Shown: positions 13,630 through 27,041, numbered from the stretch's first letter. The stretch: 64,000 nucleotides of DNA from Fasciolopsis buskii (GCA_008360955.1 LUCM01009413.1:132513-196512); one strand, 5' to 3'. A program made the numbers and translations. The notes: a model not told the origin generated them from the letters alone.

Positions 13630-13678
13630 ATACTGGAACAGATTCCCCTGTATTACATGCCAATCATTGTCATTGCCC
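13630..13678 (+). repeat. Local direct repeat, unit A copy 1
   Basis: This 49-base unit, starting ATACTGGAACAGATTCCCCT, recurs at 13892-13940 with only two differences seen by eye (ATT/ACT and ATTG/ATCG). The copies are 262 bases apart. The sequence between them contains unit B and other unique DNA, so this is an interspersed local duplication, not a simple tandem array. Confidence 0.85.
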
Positions 13679-13847
13679 TGTCTCCCCATTCGATGAGGAC
13701 ATTCAAAAAGAACGGGAGGGGTGGCGCTTGATTGAGTGTACGGGGTCTGGTCTGAGGTTAAATAAGAGTCTTGGGACGAAGACCAATCAAACAGAAAATA
13801 AACTAACACATTCTAACCACGAACGCGTACCCTTTGTTCGATAGGTA

Positions 13848-13877
13848 GTCATACGAGTGCACAACAACGATCAAACA
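13848..13877 (+). repeat. Local direct repeat, unit B copy 1
   Basis: A 30-base unit (GTCATACGAGTGCACAACAA...) recurs at 13953-13982 with one difference. The second copy is preceded by an extra partial GTCATACGA, which gives a small 9-base tandem at its start. Confidence 0.85.
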
Positions 13878-13891
13878 TGATAGATGTCAAA

Positions 13892-13940
13892 ATACTGGAA
13901 CAGATTCCCCTGTATTACATGCCAATCACTGTCATCGCCC
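13892..13940 (+). repeat. Local direct repeat, unit A copy 2
   Basis: Second copy of the 49-base unit at 13630. It is joined after four bases to the second copy of unit B, although in the first instance the two units lie about 170 bases apart. The order A...B, then A-B, shows the block was rebuilt by more than one duplication or by a deletion after duplication. Confidence 0.85.
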
Positions 13941-13952
13941 GGGGTCATACGA

Positions 13953-13982
13953 GTCATACGAGTGCACAACAAGGATCAAACA
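13953..13982 (+). repeat. Local direct repeat, unit B copy 2
   Basis: Second copy of the 30-base unit at 13848, with ACAAGG in place of ACAACG. Confidence 0.85.
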
Positions 13983-15289
13983 ATTAGCACAGACACTTAT
14001 GTTTTGTGAGTTATGTTTCATTTAGTATGGGCCGAAAACGTTCCCCGTTTGTTTATAAGATTTTTTCACTTTCACACCTATTCCACTTTACCATATTACA
14101 GTTGTAGTCTAACCACAAGACCCGGACTGTGGTGTCTCCTGCGTTCCCGTGAGACAAGCCCTTGATGATCTGGGCAATCTGTCCCACAGATGAACTGCCT
14201 AGATGGTTCTGCATTAGTAATTTCACCTTTATTGATGTTTCCCGCACTGTATCTTACTTCCGACTTCACCAGGTATGCGGAAAGATGTGTGGACAGTCAC
14301 ATAAACCATGTTCCGGAAGCCGCGGATTCTATCAGGTCAGACTACACCCTCAACCACTCTAAAAGAGCTTGCATAACGGTCTGAGTTTGTGCAGTGCCAT
14401 CAGATAGGCTACTAGCGTCGTATTCCCAATGGATGAGCCTTGATGATAAATATGGACCTCATTTTGAATTCAGGGGATTGACCGTGTGGGTTCGGCTGAG
14501 ATGAAACATTGTAGCATAGACTCTCAGCATTTGCAATGTATTGTAAAAAAAATACCATCTTAGACCCACTTTGACTAACATAGTACCTTCTTAATAAGGT
14601 TTGCATGGAATGCTTTATTTCCATCGTACCTGACGAAACACAATGGGTTAACCCTCGGCCCGTAGTTGGTCAACTTCAGGATTTGTGTATAACTCGCATC
14701 GAACCAGTTCAGTTAGTGGTCCGTCCCGATCTCGCCCATTCAACATCACTTTGATCTGCGTTTTTTCACTTCGGCTAAATCCGTTCTGTAAATCACCATT
14801 GCAGTCTCAATTAACGAAGAGATCCTTTGGCAATTCAGTTTTGGAACAAATCACAAATTACAACCGTTGATTTAACAGTTCGGGATTCGATAAACTGGGT
14901 TGTCATCTGGTGGTTTCCATCACATTTGGAATGGAATTGCGTCAAAAAAGGGAGCCGACGAGAGTAGAAAGTAGTTAATGAAATCGACACGAGAACGAAT
15001 CGTGAAAGTCAACGGCTTTCGAAGGGAAAGTGCATGAGGTGCATGCAGTGCAAATATGGCAGAAGTTTCAGCTGGTTTCGAATCCATGTTTACTCCCTAC
15101 AACAGCCATTCAAGACGAAATACTAAACAATGAAAACTGACTATGAAAACACATCGACTAATCTAAGCTCACTGAATTGTGAACTGTTGGTATGTCACAC
15201 TGACTGTTATGTTCATTTGTAGTGGCTAATTTGTCTGTGCTTACTCTTTGCATTTTCTCGGTTGTTTGCGATGCCCCTGCAGTTTTCTG

Positions 15290-15350
15290 TTATTATTATT
15301 ATCACTATTATTACTGCTATTATTATGATTATGATCATTATTACTATTCA
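15290..15350 (+). repeat. Imperfect ATT microsatellite
   Basis: Runs of TATTATTATT interrupted by CAC, CTG and GATTATGATC. Read on the minus strand, it produces an Asn-rich artefact frame. Confidence 0.9.
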
Positions 15351-16510
15351 CATTCTTGTTGTTAGTATTGACAACAACGCTGTAGATATCTTTATGCACA
15401 TATTCTGCTCGAGATGTGGATCCTAATTCAGGCATGGCTTCCCATTACCCGGGAAGAGAGAAATCGAACTGAGATACAAGAAAACTAAGCGAAGATAGCC
15501 ATGCGTGTGCTTGTATGTGTAAAATCATGGCTTTTTGTATGGAAGTCTCAGCCTGACAGGTAAAATTCGTCCTGGTAGACTCTATTGAAAAAGACAGATG
15601 AGGTTTCATTTATCATATTCACACCTTGATTGCGACGACTGATTGCTTTTTTTCGTTCACCGGTTCTCTCTTCGTTCCCACCTCCCTTCCCCTCCCATCG
15701 AAGTGTTTGTTGGTCAGTCCCTTCGAGGCAAACAGAAATTTGCGATGAATGCTGACCAGCTAGATAATTTATCATGTACATATGAACCACACATTTCCCC
15801 CTCTCTCAGTTTCTCCGCCTGAGTGATGCCTAATGAGCATTCTGTTGATAGATCGAATCCTTTTTCTTTGGCTGCGGTCTACTTCTGATAGGGTGTCTTC
15901 AATGAATTGTATCGACAGTGTGGTGCATTTGTGCACAACGGCGGTTAGCACTGATACGCAGGGGTGTTCCAGTTAACTACTTTCAATAAGGAATTACAGG
16001 TTGTAGACGAAGGATGATGAAGGGATTGATAATGATCGAAACTGGGACTAAAAGCTGGACGAATGGCAGAGCAACATCCGGTCACTCATTTTTATTCTCC
16101 TCTGCTCTACAACCCTGGCGGCGAATCTTTCCACTTTGACAGTTCCATAAAAATTGGTCTACTTGTTACCATGCCCTATATGTCCGAATAAAATGACTCG
16201 TATAACTAACTTTCATCTTCCGATAAATTGAATCTTGTTGACGGAGTACAAGGATTCAACTAGAAAGAAAAATATCGGAGAATATCCCAGTGACTAATGT
16301 CACTAGGGCATATGGATAAGGAAACCAGTTGTACTAACAGTCAACTATCGTCTACTAAATGCTGGAGTTAAAAGAATTCGAAACTTAGTCAAATAGAATC
16401 AGTGTTTTAGTGAATCATGGAAAATTGTTGAAGTTTCAAATCACCTAGACAGTTATGTTAGAGGAAGTAAAACGTCGCATTAAATAAATCATCAGGGGAT
16501 TATACAATAG

Positions 16511-16536
16511 TCTGTCTCTCTGTCTGTCTGTCAGTC
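16511..16536 (+). repeat. TCTG microsatellite
   Basis: TCTGTCTCTCTGTCTGTCTGTC, an imperfect tetranucleotide repeat. Confidence 0.85.
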
Positions 16537-19500
16537 ACTGGTGACACTATTCATCTGTGTATTAATGCAGTATTCTAAGTAACATGGTTTTGGTTTTTAT
16601 TTTAAATGAATTCATCCGACAGCAACGATACCCAGCTCGAAATCGTCAGTCATAAAAGCGTACATAGAACAGCCATGTTATCTTTGACACCAGTGCACAC
16701 CAATTGCAGCCGAAATAGGATGTGCAACCCGGGGTCAAATGAATGTGAGTCTAACGTGGTCGCTACCAAGTGTTGCTAAGACTCGGTCTCAACGTTGTAA
16801 TAAATATCACATGATCGTATAGTCGTCTAGTAGAGTTCTGCGATTCGTTTGCACCTCTCGGAGAGTTTTGGAAATAAACGGGTAATTTTTTCACTGATTT
16901 TATCAACTTTGTCCATTTCATTGCTAATTTATTTGCATGCAGCAGTGACCCTTGATCCATGGTTCAGTCGAACGTTGTGACTGCGTTTACTTTTGGATGC
17001 AAAAAAACAACACTATTCTTAATTTTGTGTAATATCGAACTCTTCAAGTTATCTCAAAACACGGAAAGCTACGAAATTTCTATCGTTTGATAAATAATGT
17101 CATGACAAGGATACGGTTTCCCAAGAGTCGAAAATTGATTAAAAATAGTTCCATTTGGGCTTAGACATCCATATGTTTAAAACCGAAACTGCCCTTTGAG
17201 TATGTACTTTACAAGAGTCACTAATGCTTATGTACTGCTAAACATTTATTACTGTTCATTGGCTGTCTCTCGTCATTTTTCCGTTCGCACATCCTTGTAC
17301 TGCATTACAATTGATTTGAGATGTGGACCAAATGAAATTCAGGTCATCCGATTAACTTAGAGGGAACAATGACCGATTTTCATCTAGATATGGGTTGTGC
17401 ACTGCGTGATTATTTCTCTAAAGTTCCGATGTATTTGTTGTTCCAACACGAAACCTAAATCAAGCATACAATGAAGCAAAGTACCCGCTGCATTCTAAAA
17501 GAAACCCAGTCTAGTAGCTCACGGTAATTGTGGTGAAGCTTAGGGGGTTTCAAATGTAAAACTCCAAGTTGGAATGTGGTTACGAATTCATGATGAGTTG
17601 ATTTTCAAAGTAGGATGACACGTTTTGTCCTTTGCGGTCATTTAAAGCAATTCGGTCCACCGCATTTTCCTGATGGCATTATTACTGGTCTCGTTTTTAG
17701 CACACAACTATTGAAATACTGCTTCTGTAAAAGGTCGTAACAGGTGATCCGCAGACTTGGGCTTCGAGCATGAGACATCGACATTATCAAATCCAAATAT
17801 TTTACGGAATAATTCGACACGGATGATAATTAATCGTTAACAAAAACACCATACTGTCGATGGAAGCAATACTCAGTTGACGTTTCGGTTTTCATGGCTA
17901 AATTTCCTCAATCGATTAAACACTGCCTTGGTTACGCATGGTAATTAAAGCTTTCATAGATTAAGAATATGCCCGACAAAGCGGTGTTTGTTTTTTATCT
18001 ATGCACACATCACTACGTGAAACATTCAGGCGGGAATTCCATAACGCTAGCTGTGTTTCTCAATTATATGACGCATGAAATTGAGAGTTTGCCCGTATTC
18101 GATAGATCTCGTTTTTTGTTGTTTCTCTCCGGTCTCTTCGCCAAACCATATATAAGGGAGACAATATGAATGCACGCGGTTATCCCATTGGACATTATGA
18201 GAACAGAGTATATCGAAAAACACTGTGTCCTAAGCACGTGGACGAAAAATCGTGTATCTCTTTAGTAGGATGTGCTAGACGCCGACTACAACGGATTTGT
18301 CTAGCGTGGGTGTCGAATAGGGAATTTAAAATCCAGTCGCTTTTTCAGTGTCGTACTTTCTGTTTTATTTATCATCATCAATCCCGTGATTTTTCAAATG
18401 AACAGTCAAGCAGAACAAAGGCTTTAGGTTTACAATGAAATGAATAGTATAACTGATGGGTGAATGTATGGCTAATCCGACGGTGACCTTTAGGCACGAT
18501 AACAAAAAATAAACTCCGCAACTTGTCTGGATAATCGGTGTCTTGTCCGACATGGTTATCGATCGCCGATCGAAAAATGATGTCAGACGATGAGCGGGAT
18601 GGACGAGCAAAAGAATTTCATACTTGAGTCCCCATCGCTCAGTATGCGTCTTCTACGGAAACAGAAAACGAGACAATATGCTGTGCCAAATGTCTCGTAG
18701 TCTTCTGGAGTTGCGCATCACTTACAGCCTTCGACAAACATTATATCGGTAGTTGTGTAAAACATATACACATCGGATTTCATTTGTGTAGCATCCAATA
18801 TATAGAACTTGAACCGAAAAATGGGAAATAAAACTACAACAGAACATTAGTATCCCTTGTTTTATGCTATTGAGACAACCTAGTAGTGAATGGATTGAAT
18901 GCTTCGCCCAAAAACAATGTTGTACATTTGAAGTATAACTGTGAATTTGCGGACCACCTGATTGCTGATCGTGGGCAACTAACATTTTGCGGTGACCTTG
19001 GTGAGACTGGCCTAAATGGTCTCGTTTGGGTGGACATCTGATCTGTGGAGTAATAGGAAACGATTCTGGTAAAGTGTGGATTGCGGAACGTAACATGATT
19101 TCGCCTGAAAAGACTTTGTTTAAGCGTTCACAGTCTTCCATTTCAATAGACATTGTCCAGGGTATGCTTCTTGGGCATTTAGAGATAAAAATCGTCACAT
19201 CATGGTTTTGTAGAACTAGCGGGGGCCAGTTCACTGACTTTCTTCAGTTGAAGCGATTTTTCATATCCTTACTCGGGGTGTTTTGATAGCTTCTGTTGTC
19301 TCGTCATTTCGCACTTACAACTATCTTTAAGGCATCATATCCGAACAAACCGTGAAGTGACTGGAACAGCCGGTGAGGCTAGTGATTTGCCATAGAATTG
19401 CAAATTTGTCAATACGATTGACAATGGGCCAACAATTTGGTTAGCTGTGTCGATACCGAAACTACTAGTTCAGGACGCCGTGGAAGCCATCTGATTTATC

Positions 19501-20747
19501 CTGCGGATTTACTGCATTTCCACTAACCACCAGTTTATCATTTCAAGGGTCTGTGGTCATAACCAAATAAGATAACTCAAATTCAAGCGGACACTCCCGT
19601 ATTGTTTTCGTTATCGCATGAGATGACTACTGACTGGATCCGCTTATATGTTCGAGATCTGATGAACAGTGTGGAATGCCGAGACCGGCCCCAGTCGACA
19701 GTTATGTGTTTCACAATGTGGCTCAAGTTTCCGAGGAGAAATGGCAGCTCCACTTATTTCGTTGCCCTGCTTCATTGGCTTGGAAACTCAGAGCTGCGGT
19801 GCTTTTGACGCTGGGATTACAAGTAGGTCTCCAGGTGATCAACCTATTCAGTTAATTTGACCCAAAAACTTCGATAGATAATCTATTATCATTTTCACAC
19901 TAAGGAAAATACAGTATTTTAACACGTCATGGATGATATGTCTGTGAAAATATCTCCTGTGAGTATTCTCAAAGTTTGAAATGTTCATCCTGGATTGGGC
20001 AGAATTCGAGTTCTGTTGATCATTTAACCGTTGGCGATCAATTATCTATCCGAAACAATTTGAAATAGCAATTGTGAATCGGTAAGAATGTGCACACCGC
20101 AACCTGATGTGACCGTCAGCAGACCGTTAGTGATCTCATGCGACTGAACAGTGTTTTATTCAGTTGTGATGCACAGTAAATAATTCTATTTACCTCCAAG
20201 GATAGTTGCCAGTTTAGCACACCATAAATACGAGAAGAAATTTCGCTCTTCTTATTTGCCAAGAGGAACGAGGATCGTAAACAATTTTTTCGGGTCGCAA
20301 GCTCCGCCAAGCCATCAGCAAGTGAATTTCGGGAATGCGCATCCTTTCGCAGCCCGTTACATCCATTCGCAAGCTGGAGCTGATTTTACTAACTGCTACA
20401 GACGATGTTCAGCTGGTAATGCGTATGCTGTTTCTATTATGTGATCACTTTCGTTTTAAATTACGGCAAAATTATCGGCGGTTTATCTGGTTTAGAGAAA
20501 AAAATCTGGTGCCTCTAAAGCCCAACTTCTGTTTTTCTCTGCAATCAAAGGCCTTGATGGAATTCTCTAAACGACTGCGGACGTTTAGGGATTGGATGAC
20601 GAATATCTGCTGTCTTCCTATGATAATTTAGACCTGAATTCGTGTGCGAAAGCGCATGCTGTCTTGCGAGTGATCGGACCGAAGTTTGATGGTGTGGAGT
20701 TTGCTCCTTGGTCGCCAGTCCCCTTGTTTAATCCTAGTGACCTGGAC

Positions 20748-20820
20748 TGACCTTGACCTTGTTTTCGTCCCTTTCAAGTTTGGTTTATTTCCATAGGACT
20801 AACATATCAGGTCAAGGTCA
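20748..20820. repeat. Inverted repeat of doubled AGGTCA motifs
   Basis: TGACCTTGACCT at 20748-20759 faces AGGTCAAGGTCA at 20809-20820. This is a perfect 12-bp inverted repeat with a 49-base spacer. Each arm is a zero-spaced direct repeat of AGGTCA and contains TCAAGGTCA, the extended half-site bound by FTZ-F1/SF-1/ERR-type nuclear receptors. Whether it works as a receptor site, a hairpin or a repeat terminus cannot be told from the sequence. Confidence 0.6.
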
Positions 20821-21899
20821 AGTTATGGCATTGCCGACCATGAAGAGATAAAGACAGACGGGTGTGAAAAATTGGCTCTAAGGCTATACTGACCAAGTTC
20901 CAAGAAAACTGATGACTCATTTTAATATTTGACATGATTAAACCGAGTCAGTTAATAATTGTGCGAACTGATGTAGACAGCCACATGTTCAGAAATTGGA
21001 AAACTTATCAGGTGCCAAACAAATATAGTCACATAAGAACCGTATACACAAGGAAAAAGTTTTCAAAAAATTACATAGAAGCCATGGTGCTAGTGGTAAT
21101 TTATTAAACTTGTCATCCCTTAAGTGACCTGACTGGAACATTTTAGACACGGAATTAATCGACCTAGTCATGAGACGTTCGGTTTGCCCAACACTCCGTT
21201 TTATCCTTCATTTTGGCCCTGTGAGGGTTGCAACGTTACACAATGAGAATGATTTTCTGCAAGTCTGAGACTGCTTCAGTGAAAGCCACTTAGGAAAGTA
21301 AATGTAAAGTTTCGAGTCCAAAAGTGTCCAGGGCCAGAGTTAGTAGCAAGCCCATAGAAACAGAAGATCAGTGACAATGTCATCTCGAATAATTATTGAA
21401 AGTTTGAAATCTAAACCTCACACTCAACCATGAGAAGTTCATGGCAGCACAGAAATGAGCTACAGTTCAGTATTAGCAACCATTAACCTTGCAACCACGT
21501 GCTCGGTTTTGGTTTCTGTCTCATACCGCTGTCTACTCAAAGTAAAAAAATACCCAGAAATTGTGAAAGATAGACTGCACGATATTGCGTAAAAGAATTA
21601 AGTATGAGAGAAAAGAATTGGAATCCAAGTACGGAGCTAACTGCGACAATAGCCATATAACGTCTTCTATCCAACCATCGCTTAGGGTTATCTCCAACTC
21701 TATAGTCCTACTGGACTTACTGGAGCCAGTTCACTAGTTTAAGTTTTCATTCCTTTTTGCCATGTGACTTGCTGATCATCTTGATCCACCTTCTAACCAG
21801 TACCTGTCTCAAAGAACAGCGTACAATCAGGCAGTGATTCTGTGGGAATGCGCAACACCTGATCCAACTACCTTAATCAAGTTAAATTCTGTGATTCCT
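20821..21899. other. No recognisable gene
   Basis: Only open frames of about 60 codons, with no motif seen. The left part of the retrotransposon relic below may begin inside this block, but no clear boundary can be drawn. Confidence 0.4.
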
Positions 21900-22170
21900 G
21901 TAACATTTGAACTTTGATGCCCATTATGTTACTCCAAGTTTCCGAGTTGCTGATAGATTCTTCCATCATTTTTTATAAATGCTATGGTGAAAATCCATGT
22001 TTCAGAACCATTTAACAGAAAGGATCTAACTGGTGCTGCGGATATTCGACCTTTGATTGACGACCACAGATCGATAACCGATAGCCTCATGCGGCAGACG
22101 GCCACCAGGGGAGATACAACTACCCTAGTAATTAAATCTATCCCTTTCATCCCTATGTTGCCCTGAGAGA
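21900..22170 (-). mobile_element. RTE/Jockey-type LINE relic, region after the RT palm
   Basis: The minus-strand frame from 22150 contains DLWSSIKGRISAAPVRSFLL followed by NGSETW. It corresponds to the conserved block just C-terminal to the RT palm in RTE-like LINEs (L W ... KGR(V/I)Y.AAVRS.LLYGSETW). No in-frame RT palm is visible upstream. Downstream, the usual H..LRWLGHVLRMP block is not clearly readable. The copy is short, decayed and silent. Confidence 0.6.
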
Positions 22171-23473
22171 AAAAGATTTGGAGATGAGCGAATTCAGTCC
22201 TGGGAAGGCCTTTTTACATCCCGAACATTACCACATGGTCATTCAGACGATCGAGAAATACTGATAATCTAATTGAGTCCTCAGTGAAGGGCGATACATC
22301 GCCCGTATATTCTATGTCAGACAATTTCATATTTGATCAAACATCAGTGTCGCTATTCCACACCTGAGGTGCATCCATAATTAGCTCAATTCCAAGTTTA
22401 AAGGAACGAACGAAATATAACTTAGAAGAATATCATTTCTCTTGGTAAGTTCGAGTGAAAGAAGTAAGCACGACCTCGCCTCTGGGTGTTCGCATGCAAA
22501 GAACGGAAGAGCGAGTTGAATTTCTCTGGCTCACCCTTTAGTGAGGGACACCGCTAAGGAACTGCACAATCGACTTGGTGGAAGGCACATCAAAAACACA
22601 AAACCGTGGGTCTACAGAAAATGTGTTTATGTTTTAGGATTTAGTGTTGTTCAGCCTCAGTAATGAACAGGCTAATCATCAGTTAGATAGGATTCAGATG
22701 TATAATCATTGATTTGACATTCGTTCACTTTAGTTCACTTTTGTTTGAAAATTAAGCAAGGTCGAGTGCTTCGGCAAGGGCATTTTTCAACAATTTCTGA
22801 CAATGTTTTTCATCATCTTAGGAAATCTCATCCAGGGATGTGTTTTGTTGTCTTAGGTATTAAAATGCGGACTACTACGGTGTAATTTATCGCATCATAC
22901 ATTCTGCCATTTTATTTTCTAATTTCCTCCAAACCAGCATCACCAACAGGGAAGTAAATTGTTCGACCAAATTATTAATTGTTGAATTTGGTGTTGCTTC
23001 ACGATTCAGTTTGTATCATGCTACATTCTCTTACAAATCATCTTCCTTTTTACACATCCAATTCTATTCAATGTGCTTATTAGTGAAAATTGAGAACCAC
23101 TATGGATTTCTCGCTATCATGCGCGAGTGTTTGGTCCCGTCCGTATGATCTGACGTATTGTACCAGATGCGCCACGGATGTAGGTGTAACGGAGGTGGGG
23201 GGGACTGCTCCCAGATCTACTTGTTTGCCCGCTTGTTGCGTGGTATTTGTGGTTAGTCTTCGTTCAACCCATCATCGAGCCATGCAAAACAAAGATCATT
23301 TATCATCGAAGCATTTTGCAGCCTGGGTCAGTGAGTCTGCTGTTATCGTTTGTACTAAATTAATGTCGAATTGTCTGTCCCCGTAGATGATTCTGAGTTC
23401 AGGCTCGTATTGACACAGTCAAGCCTTTCTATTCGACAATCACAGGTATACATATACGACATTTAGAGGCACT

Positions 23474-23500
23474 TACACACAAGCACACGCACACACACAA
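23474..23500 (+). repeat. CA microsatellite
   Basis: Imperfect ACACACAAGCACACGCACAC run. Confidence 0.85.
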
Positions 23501-25017
23501 TGCACACTCGCTTGGTCCCCAAACGGGACCCAGACGATATGGTCATCTCGGTGCAGCTGTAGTTACGTAATGCTGCAGCTGAACTTTGTGATTTTAGATT
23601 GGAGTGAAAGCAAATGCTACGCGTCATGATTGATGTCACTTTCGTGCGCATAGCGTAACTCGGATGCACGAGCTCCACCGTGGGTTCTCCTTTTTGACAG
23701 CCTGACCAATTTTTTCTTGCGCCCTTTCATTGGTGTTGCAAGCGTAGCGACCTAAATTGTTACCGAATGATGTTACGAGTTCCACGATCTATGCAGCCTG
23801 CGTAACCAGCCTCAGTTCCGTAACGGAAAGCCGCTGATGGGTTGTTGCGTGCGCACACGTAGGAGCACCCACAGATCAACCCAATGACAAACAAAAACAA
23901 AGGGACCATTTGAAAAAAATTCAACTGAAACTTATGACCATAATTTGGGACACAAAGTAGGTCTGATCCGTATGTCCAGATGGGTGTAACCTGACCACAG
24001 AGTGAATGGAAGGCTTGTATTAGGAGCAAGACATATGTGATGTTGTATCACATTTTAAACCGTTCAGAATAATGACTGAACCAAACCCGGATCCACCCTT
24101 TGGGGTCTGTCTAGCAGGCGATAGTGACTGATAATTGTGTTGATGTTTCCTGTCCCTGCGGTTCCCAGTGCTAGTGAGCTGGTCGTGGTGGTACTTGTCA
24201 TCCCTCTCTCGACGACTCCTCCCAAATCGTCTTGGGATTCCCATTGCTCCGAATAGTCTTGCTACTGGTCCCCCACGGATGCATTTCGGCTAAAGATGAC
24301 GAGTTTGTCCAACAGGTACCTCTCTCCTGTGAATCAAGTCTAGGGGTTTGAGGATATTGCGGGGCTGAACAAATCTCTTTGGATAACATTTGAGTTTTTT
24401 GACACAAGTATACACATATACAGAGTGTGCATGGGGTTCGTTTATCATGTCGCGATACAAATCCTGAACTGAGCCCAGGACCGGTCTTCTCTGCACATCC
24501 ATAACGAGCAGTTTCATCAAATCATATTAGTCCTCACTTCTGGCCCTTCACTGCTGCGTTGTTCTATTCTGCCCTCACCAAACGCCAACTCGTATGTGTG
24601 TGCGTGTGTTCGTATAGGTGTGCAAGCACGACATCAAATGTGCTTGTCTAGGCTGACCGACTAAAAGTGAGCTACAATCAGGTATGTGATAGACACGTCA
24701 GTGTGTGCACCTAAAATGAGATATTTAAAATTCACAATAGCACAAGTGGTAATGAATGACCTGTGTGGGGGGAATTTACCGCAGGCGGCCTGTAAAACAT
24801 AGACGGTCAAGAATATCAGTCGCAAACCAAAGTCGGTTTGGAAGGGGACATACAAAAGATTGTACGAAAAGTCGGTAAGGTGGGCTGCATTACGATGGCC
24901 TCCCTTTCCTGTTTCATTTGCTTGGGCGTTCATGGTCTGTCTGGGCCATGCGTCATCCAGATAGCGAGCTATTATGATCTACGTTTCAGCGGACTGCACA
25001 CCTTAGTGTTCTACCCG

Positions 25018-25039
25018 TGAGTGTTGAGTGTTGAGTGTC
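25018..25039 (+). repeat. 7-base tandem repeat, three units
   Basis: GAGTGTT repeated about three times (TGAGTGTTGAGTGTTGAGTG). Confidence 0.85.
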
Positions 25040-26037
25040 CTCATTTTAAACGCCTTGTTGAACAAGTCATTAATGGGCTTGATCAGCAAGTTTAGGCGGA
25101 AGAACATGAGGTCTTAACCGTTTGGACACAAGCAAGCAAACATACAGATACAAATCACGTGCTGAAGGAGAAGGAACAGAAAAGCTCAGGCCGAAGCGGG
25201 CTTATCTATCATACCATATGCAAAAGTCCAGTAGGTTTGATGCTGATACGACAAGCGGAAAAACAGCGGGGGGGGTTCGTTTGGTCAGTTTGCTTGGACT
25301 GTGAATATTTTTTGTGATATTTGTCGACATTTGAGGTCCATGTATGTGCCTATGCAGATATTCAGATAGGCAAAACAATCGAGAAAATTATGCCTCACTT
25401 ATCTAGAACAGTGATATGTTCCACAAAGCATGCAATAGAGGGCCGGGGGCGAGTGGACGGCAAGTTGACGTACTGCAAACATCGAATACACAGCAAGTAA
25501 GGCGTACGATTTGCGTGGAACACAGTTTTGAGCATAGCTATCCAGTAGCTTTGATCAAAATCATCCTTTGGTTAGAATTTGGGGCTATACATTTTTCCGG
25601 TTGCAATCGAACTGATCACTTTCTGGGTTCGAAAAAATGGGTGATTTGAGCTGAAATTCCGTCGACTCGTTTTACCAACGCATTTCGAAGCTTTTGTAGC
25701 TGGCTGTTTTTCTCTGTGAAAAATCTGGTAGTTAAGTCCAAAATTTGTGAACAAATGCACCTATCGTTGTCGGTCTTAGGAACGTTACAAGGGAACATTC
25801 GGTTGATCATATCATGAATGCTTACAACCAACTCACTTTTGTCATTAAAAAGTAGTCTGTAGAAAGTTTGTGGCTTAAAAATCCGTTAAACAAACGCCAG
25901 AGTGTACTCGAAAGGTCCGGTTTGCCGAAGTAGAAGAAGTAAATTAGTTTATCACAAAAAATTGTGCGGATCCAATAGAAACTGACAGTGTCGGTATGCG
26001 TGTGTTTTGGGAGGTCAAGGTTTGCTGAATGGAACGG

Positions 26038-26128
26038 ATGATGATGATGATTCGGATGATGATGATGATGATGATTTCGATGATGATGATGATGATTTTT
26101 CGGATGATGGTGATGATGATGATGATAA
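26038..26128 (+). repeat. GAT microsatellite
   Basis: About 90 bases of GATGAT with short interruptions (TTCG, TTTCG, TTTTTCG). Translation gives poly-Asp on one strand and poly-His on the other; both are artefacts. Unlike the GAT tracts at 47.5 and 58.2 kb, no LINE 3' end precedes it. Confidence 0.95.
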
Positions 26129-26984
26129 GTGCTTTTCAAATCCAAAACTAAAGATCTGTCCACTTTCGTTTGTCAGGTGCATCATTTAGTGTAATCCTAT
26201 AGCTCAATGGAGGTCGATCGATTGATTGATCTGGGCTGTTTTGTTTCGCCTTTCTTAAATCATATTTCACGAGCTTGTCGCGTTCACTGGTCAGACTTTG
26301 TGAAATCTTAATGGATTGCACATGCTCCTGAGCATCAAACACTCGGCGATCAAATTTTTTCTAATAACCGGCTCACTCTGTGATTTGTTTTTGTCACTTT
26401 TCTTTGTACACCCACTGTACTGGAAGGCGATGTTTATCTTACTGGATCCGGTTATTATCACACTTCACAAGATAAAATCAACAAAGATAAAAGTCACCTG
26501 AAAAGTGGATCCTAGCTACGATCAACAAGCAACGTTAGAGTGGCTCTCCAATGCCACCGTTCTCTCTTGTCCACCCATGTTATGCGGAACCAGATTAGCT
26601 CCCTTTTTCACTTGACAGATTCCATCGTGCCGACAACATAACATATCAGTGGCAGTTTGTAGTCATTTCATTGTTATCACAATTATCTACCCGTTTACCC
26701 CAACTGGCTGTATGGTCTGCTTTCGAGGTCACATTTACCGGAACAGAACATAGCAAACATTGACCATAATCCCAGATTTGTGGTATGAATTAGTACAAAT
26801 GAGGTCTCGCTTATTTCCGGATGTCTGGGACTTTGCAGTTCCCACATAGATCCGAAAGAATGCAGGAAACTGTGACAACTTCGCGTCCGAGAATTCGTGA
26901 AACAAGCAACTCTTTTTTTCTTCATGCATGAATATCCTAATGATGGGAAATCATATTGCACTATATTTTGATACTGAAAGCAAA
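26129..26984. other. No recognisable gene
   Basis: Short overlapping frames only. Confidence 0.4.
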
Positions 26985-27041
26985 AATTACATACACTGTT
27001 ATTTCATCAATAAAAGAAGTAAGAGATAAAAGAAAAGAAAG
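26985..27041 (+). mobile_element. SINE 3' end fragment
   Basis: ACACTGTTATTTCATCAATA followed by an A/G-rich run matches the 3' tails of the SINEs at 51369 (+), 59403 (-) and 42045 (-). No tRNA-like head is visible upstream, so this is a 5'-truncated copy, or the 3' end of the LINE that shares its tail with the SINEs. Confidence 0.6.

Larger units (their letters stand above)
13983..20747. other. Long stretch with no recognisable gene, microsatellites inside
   Basis: No domain-bearing frame was seen. The largest open frame is 170 codons on the minus strand at 19234-18722; it is near the length expected by chance over this much sequence and shows no motif. Simple repeats are listed separately. 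Confidence 0.4.
22171..26037. other. No recognisable gene; moderately GC-rich in places
   Basis: Several 70-90 codon frames overlap on opposite strands near 23.1-24.5 kb, but none carries a domain. The interval 23.46-24.1 kb is richer in CpG than its flanks. A CA microsatellite and a 7-base tandem lie inside. Confidence 0.4.

Noticed and set aside
18722..19234. 170-codon minus-strand frame
   Set aside because: No motif, a Met start deep in mixed sequence and an overlapping opposite frame. The length is near the extreme expected by chance, so it is not listed as a gene.
25822..26189. Poly-His and poly-Asp frames on opposite strands
   Set aside because: They are produced by a GAT microsatellite.
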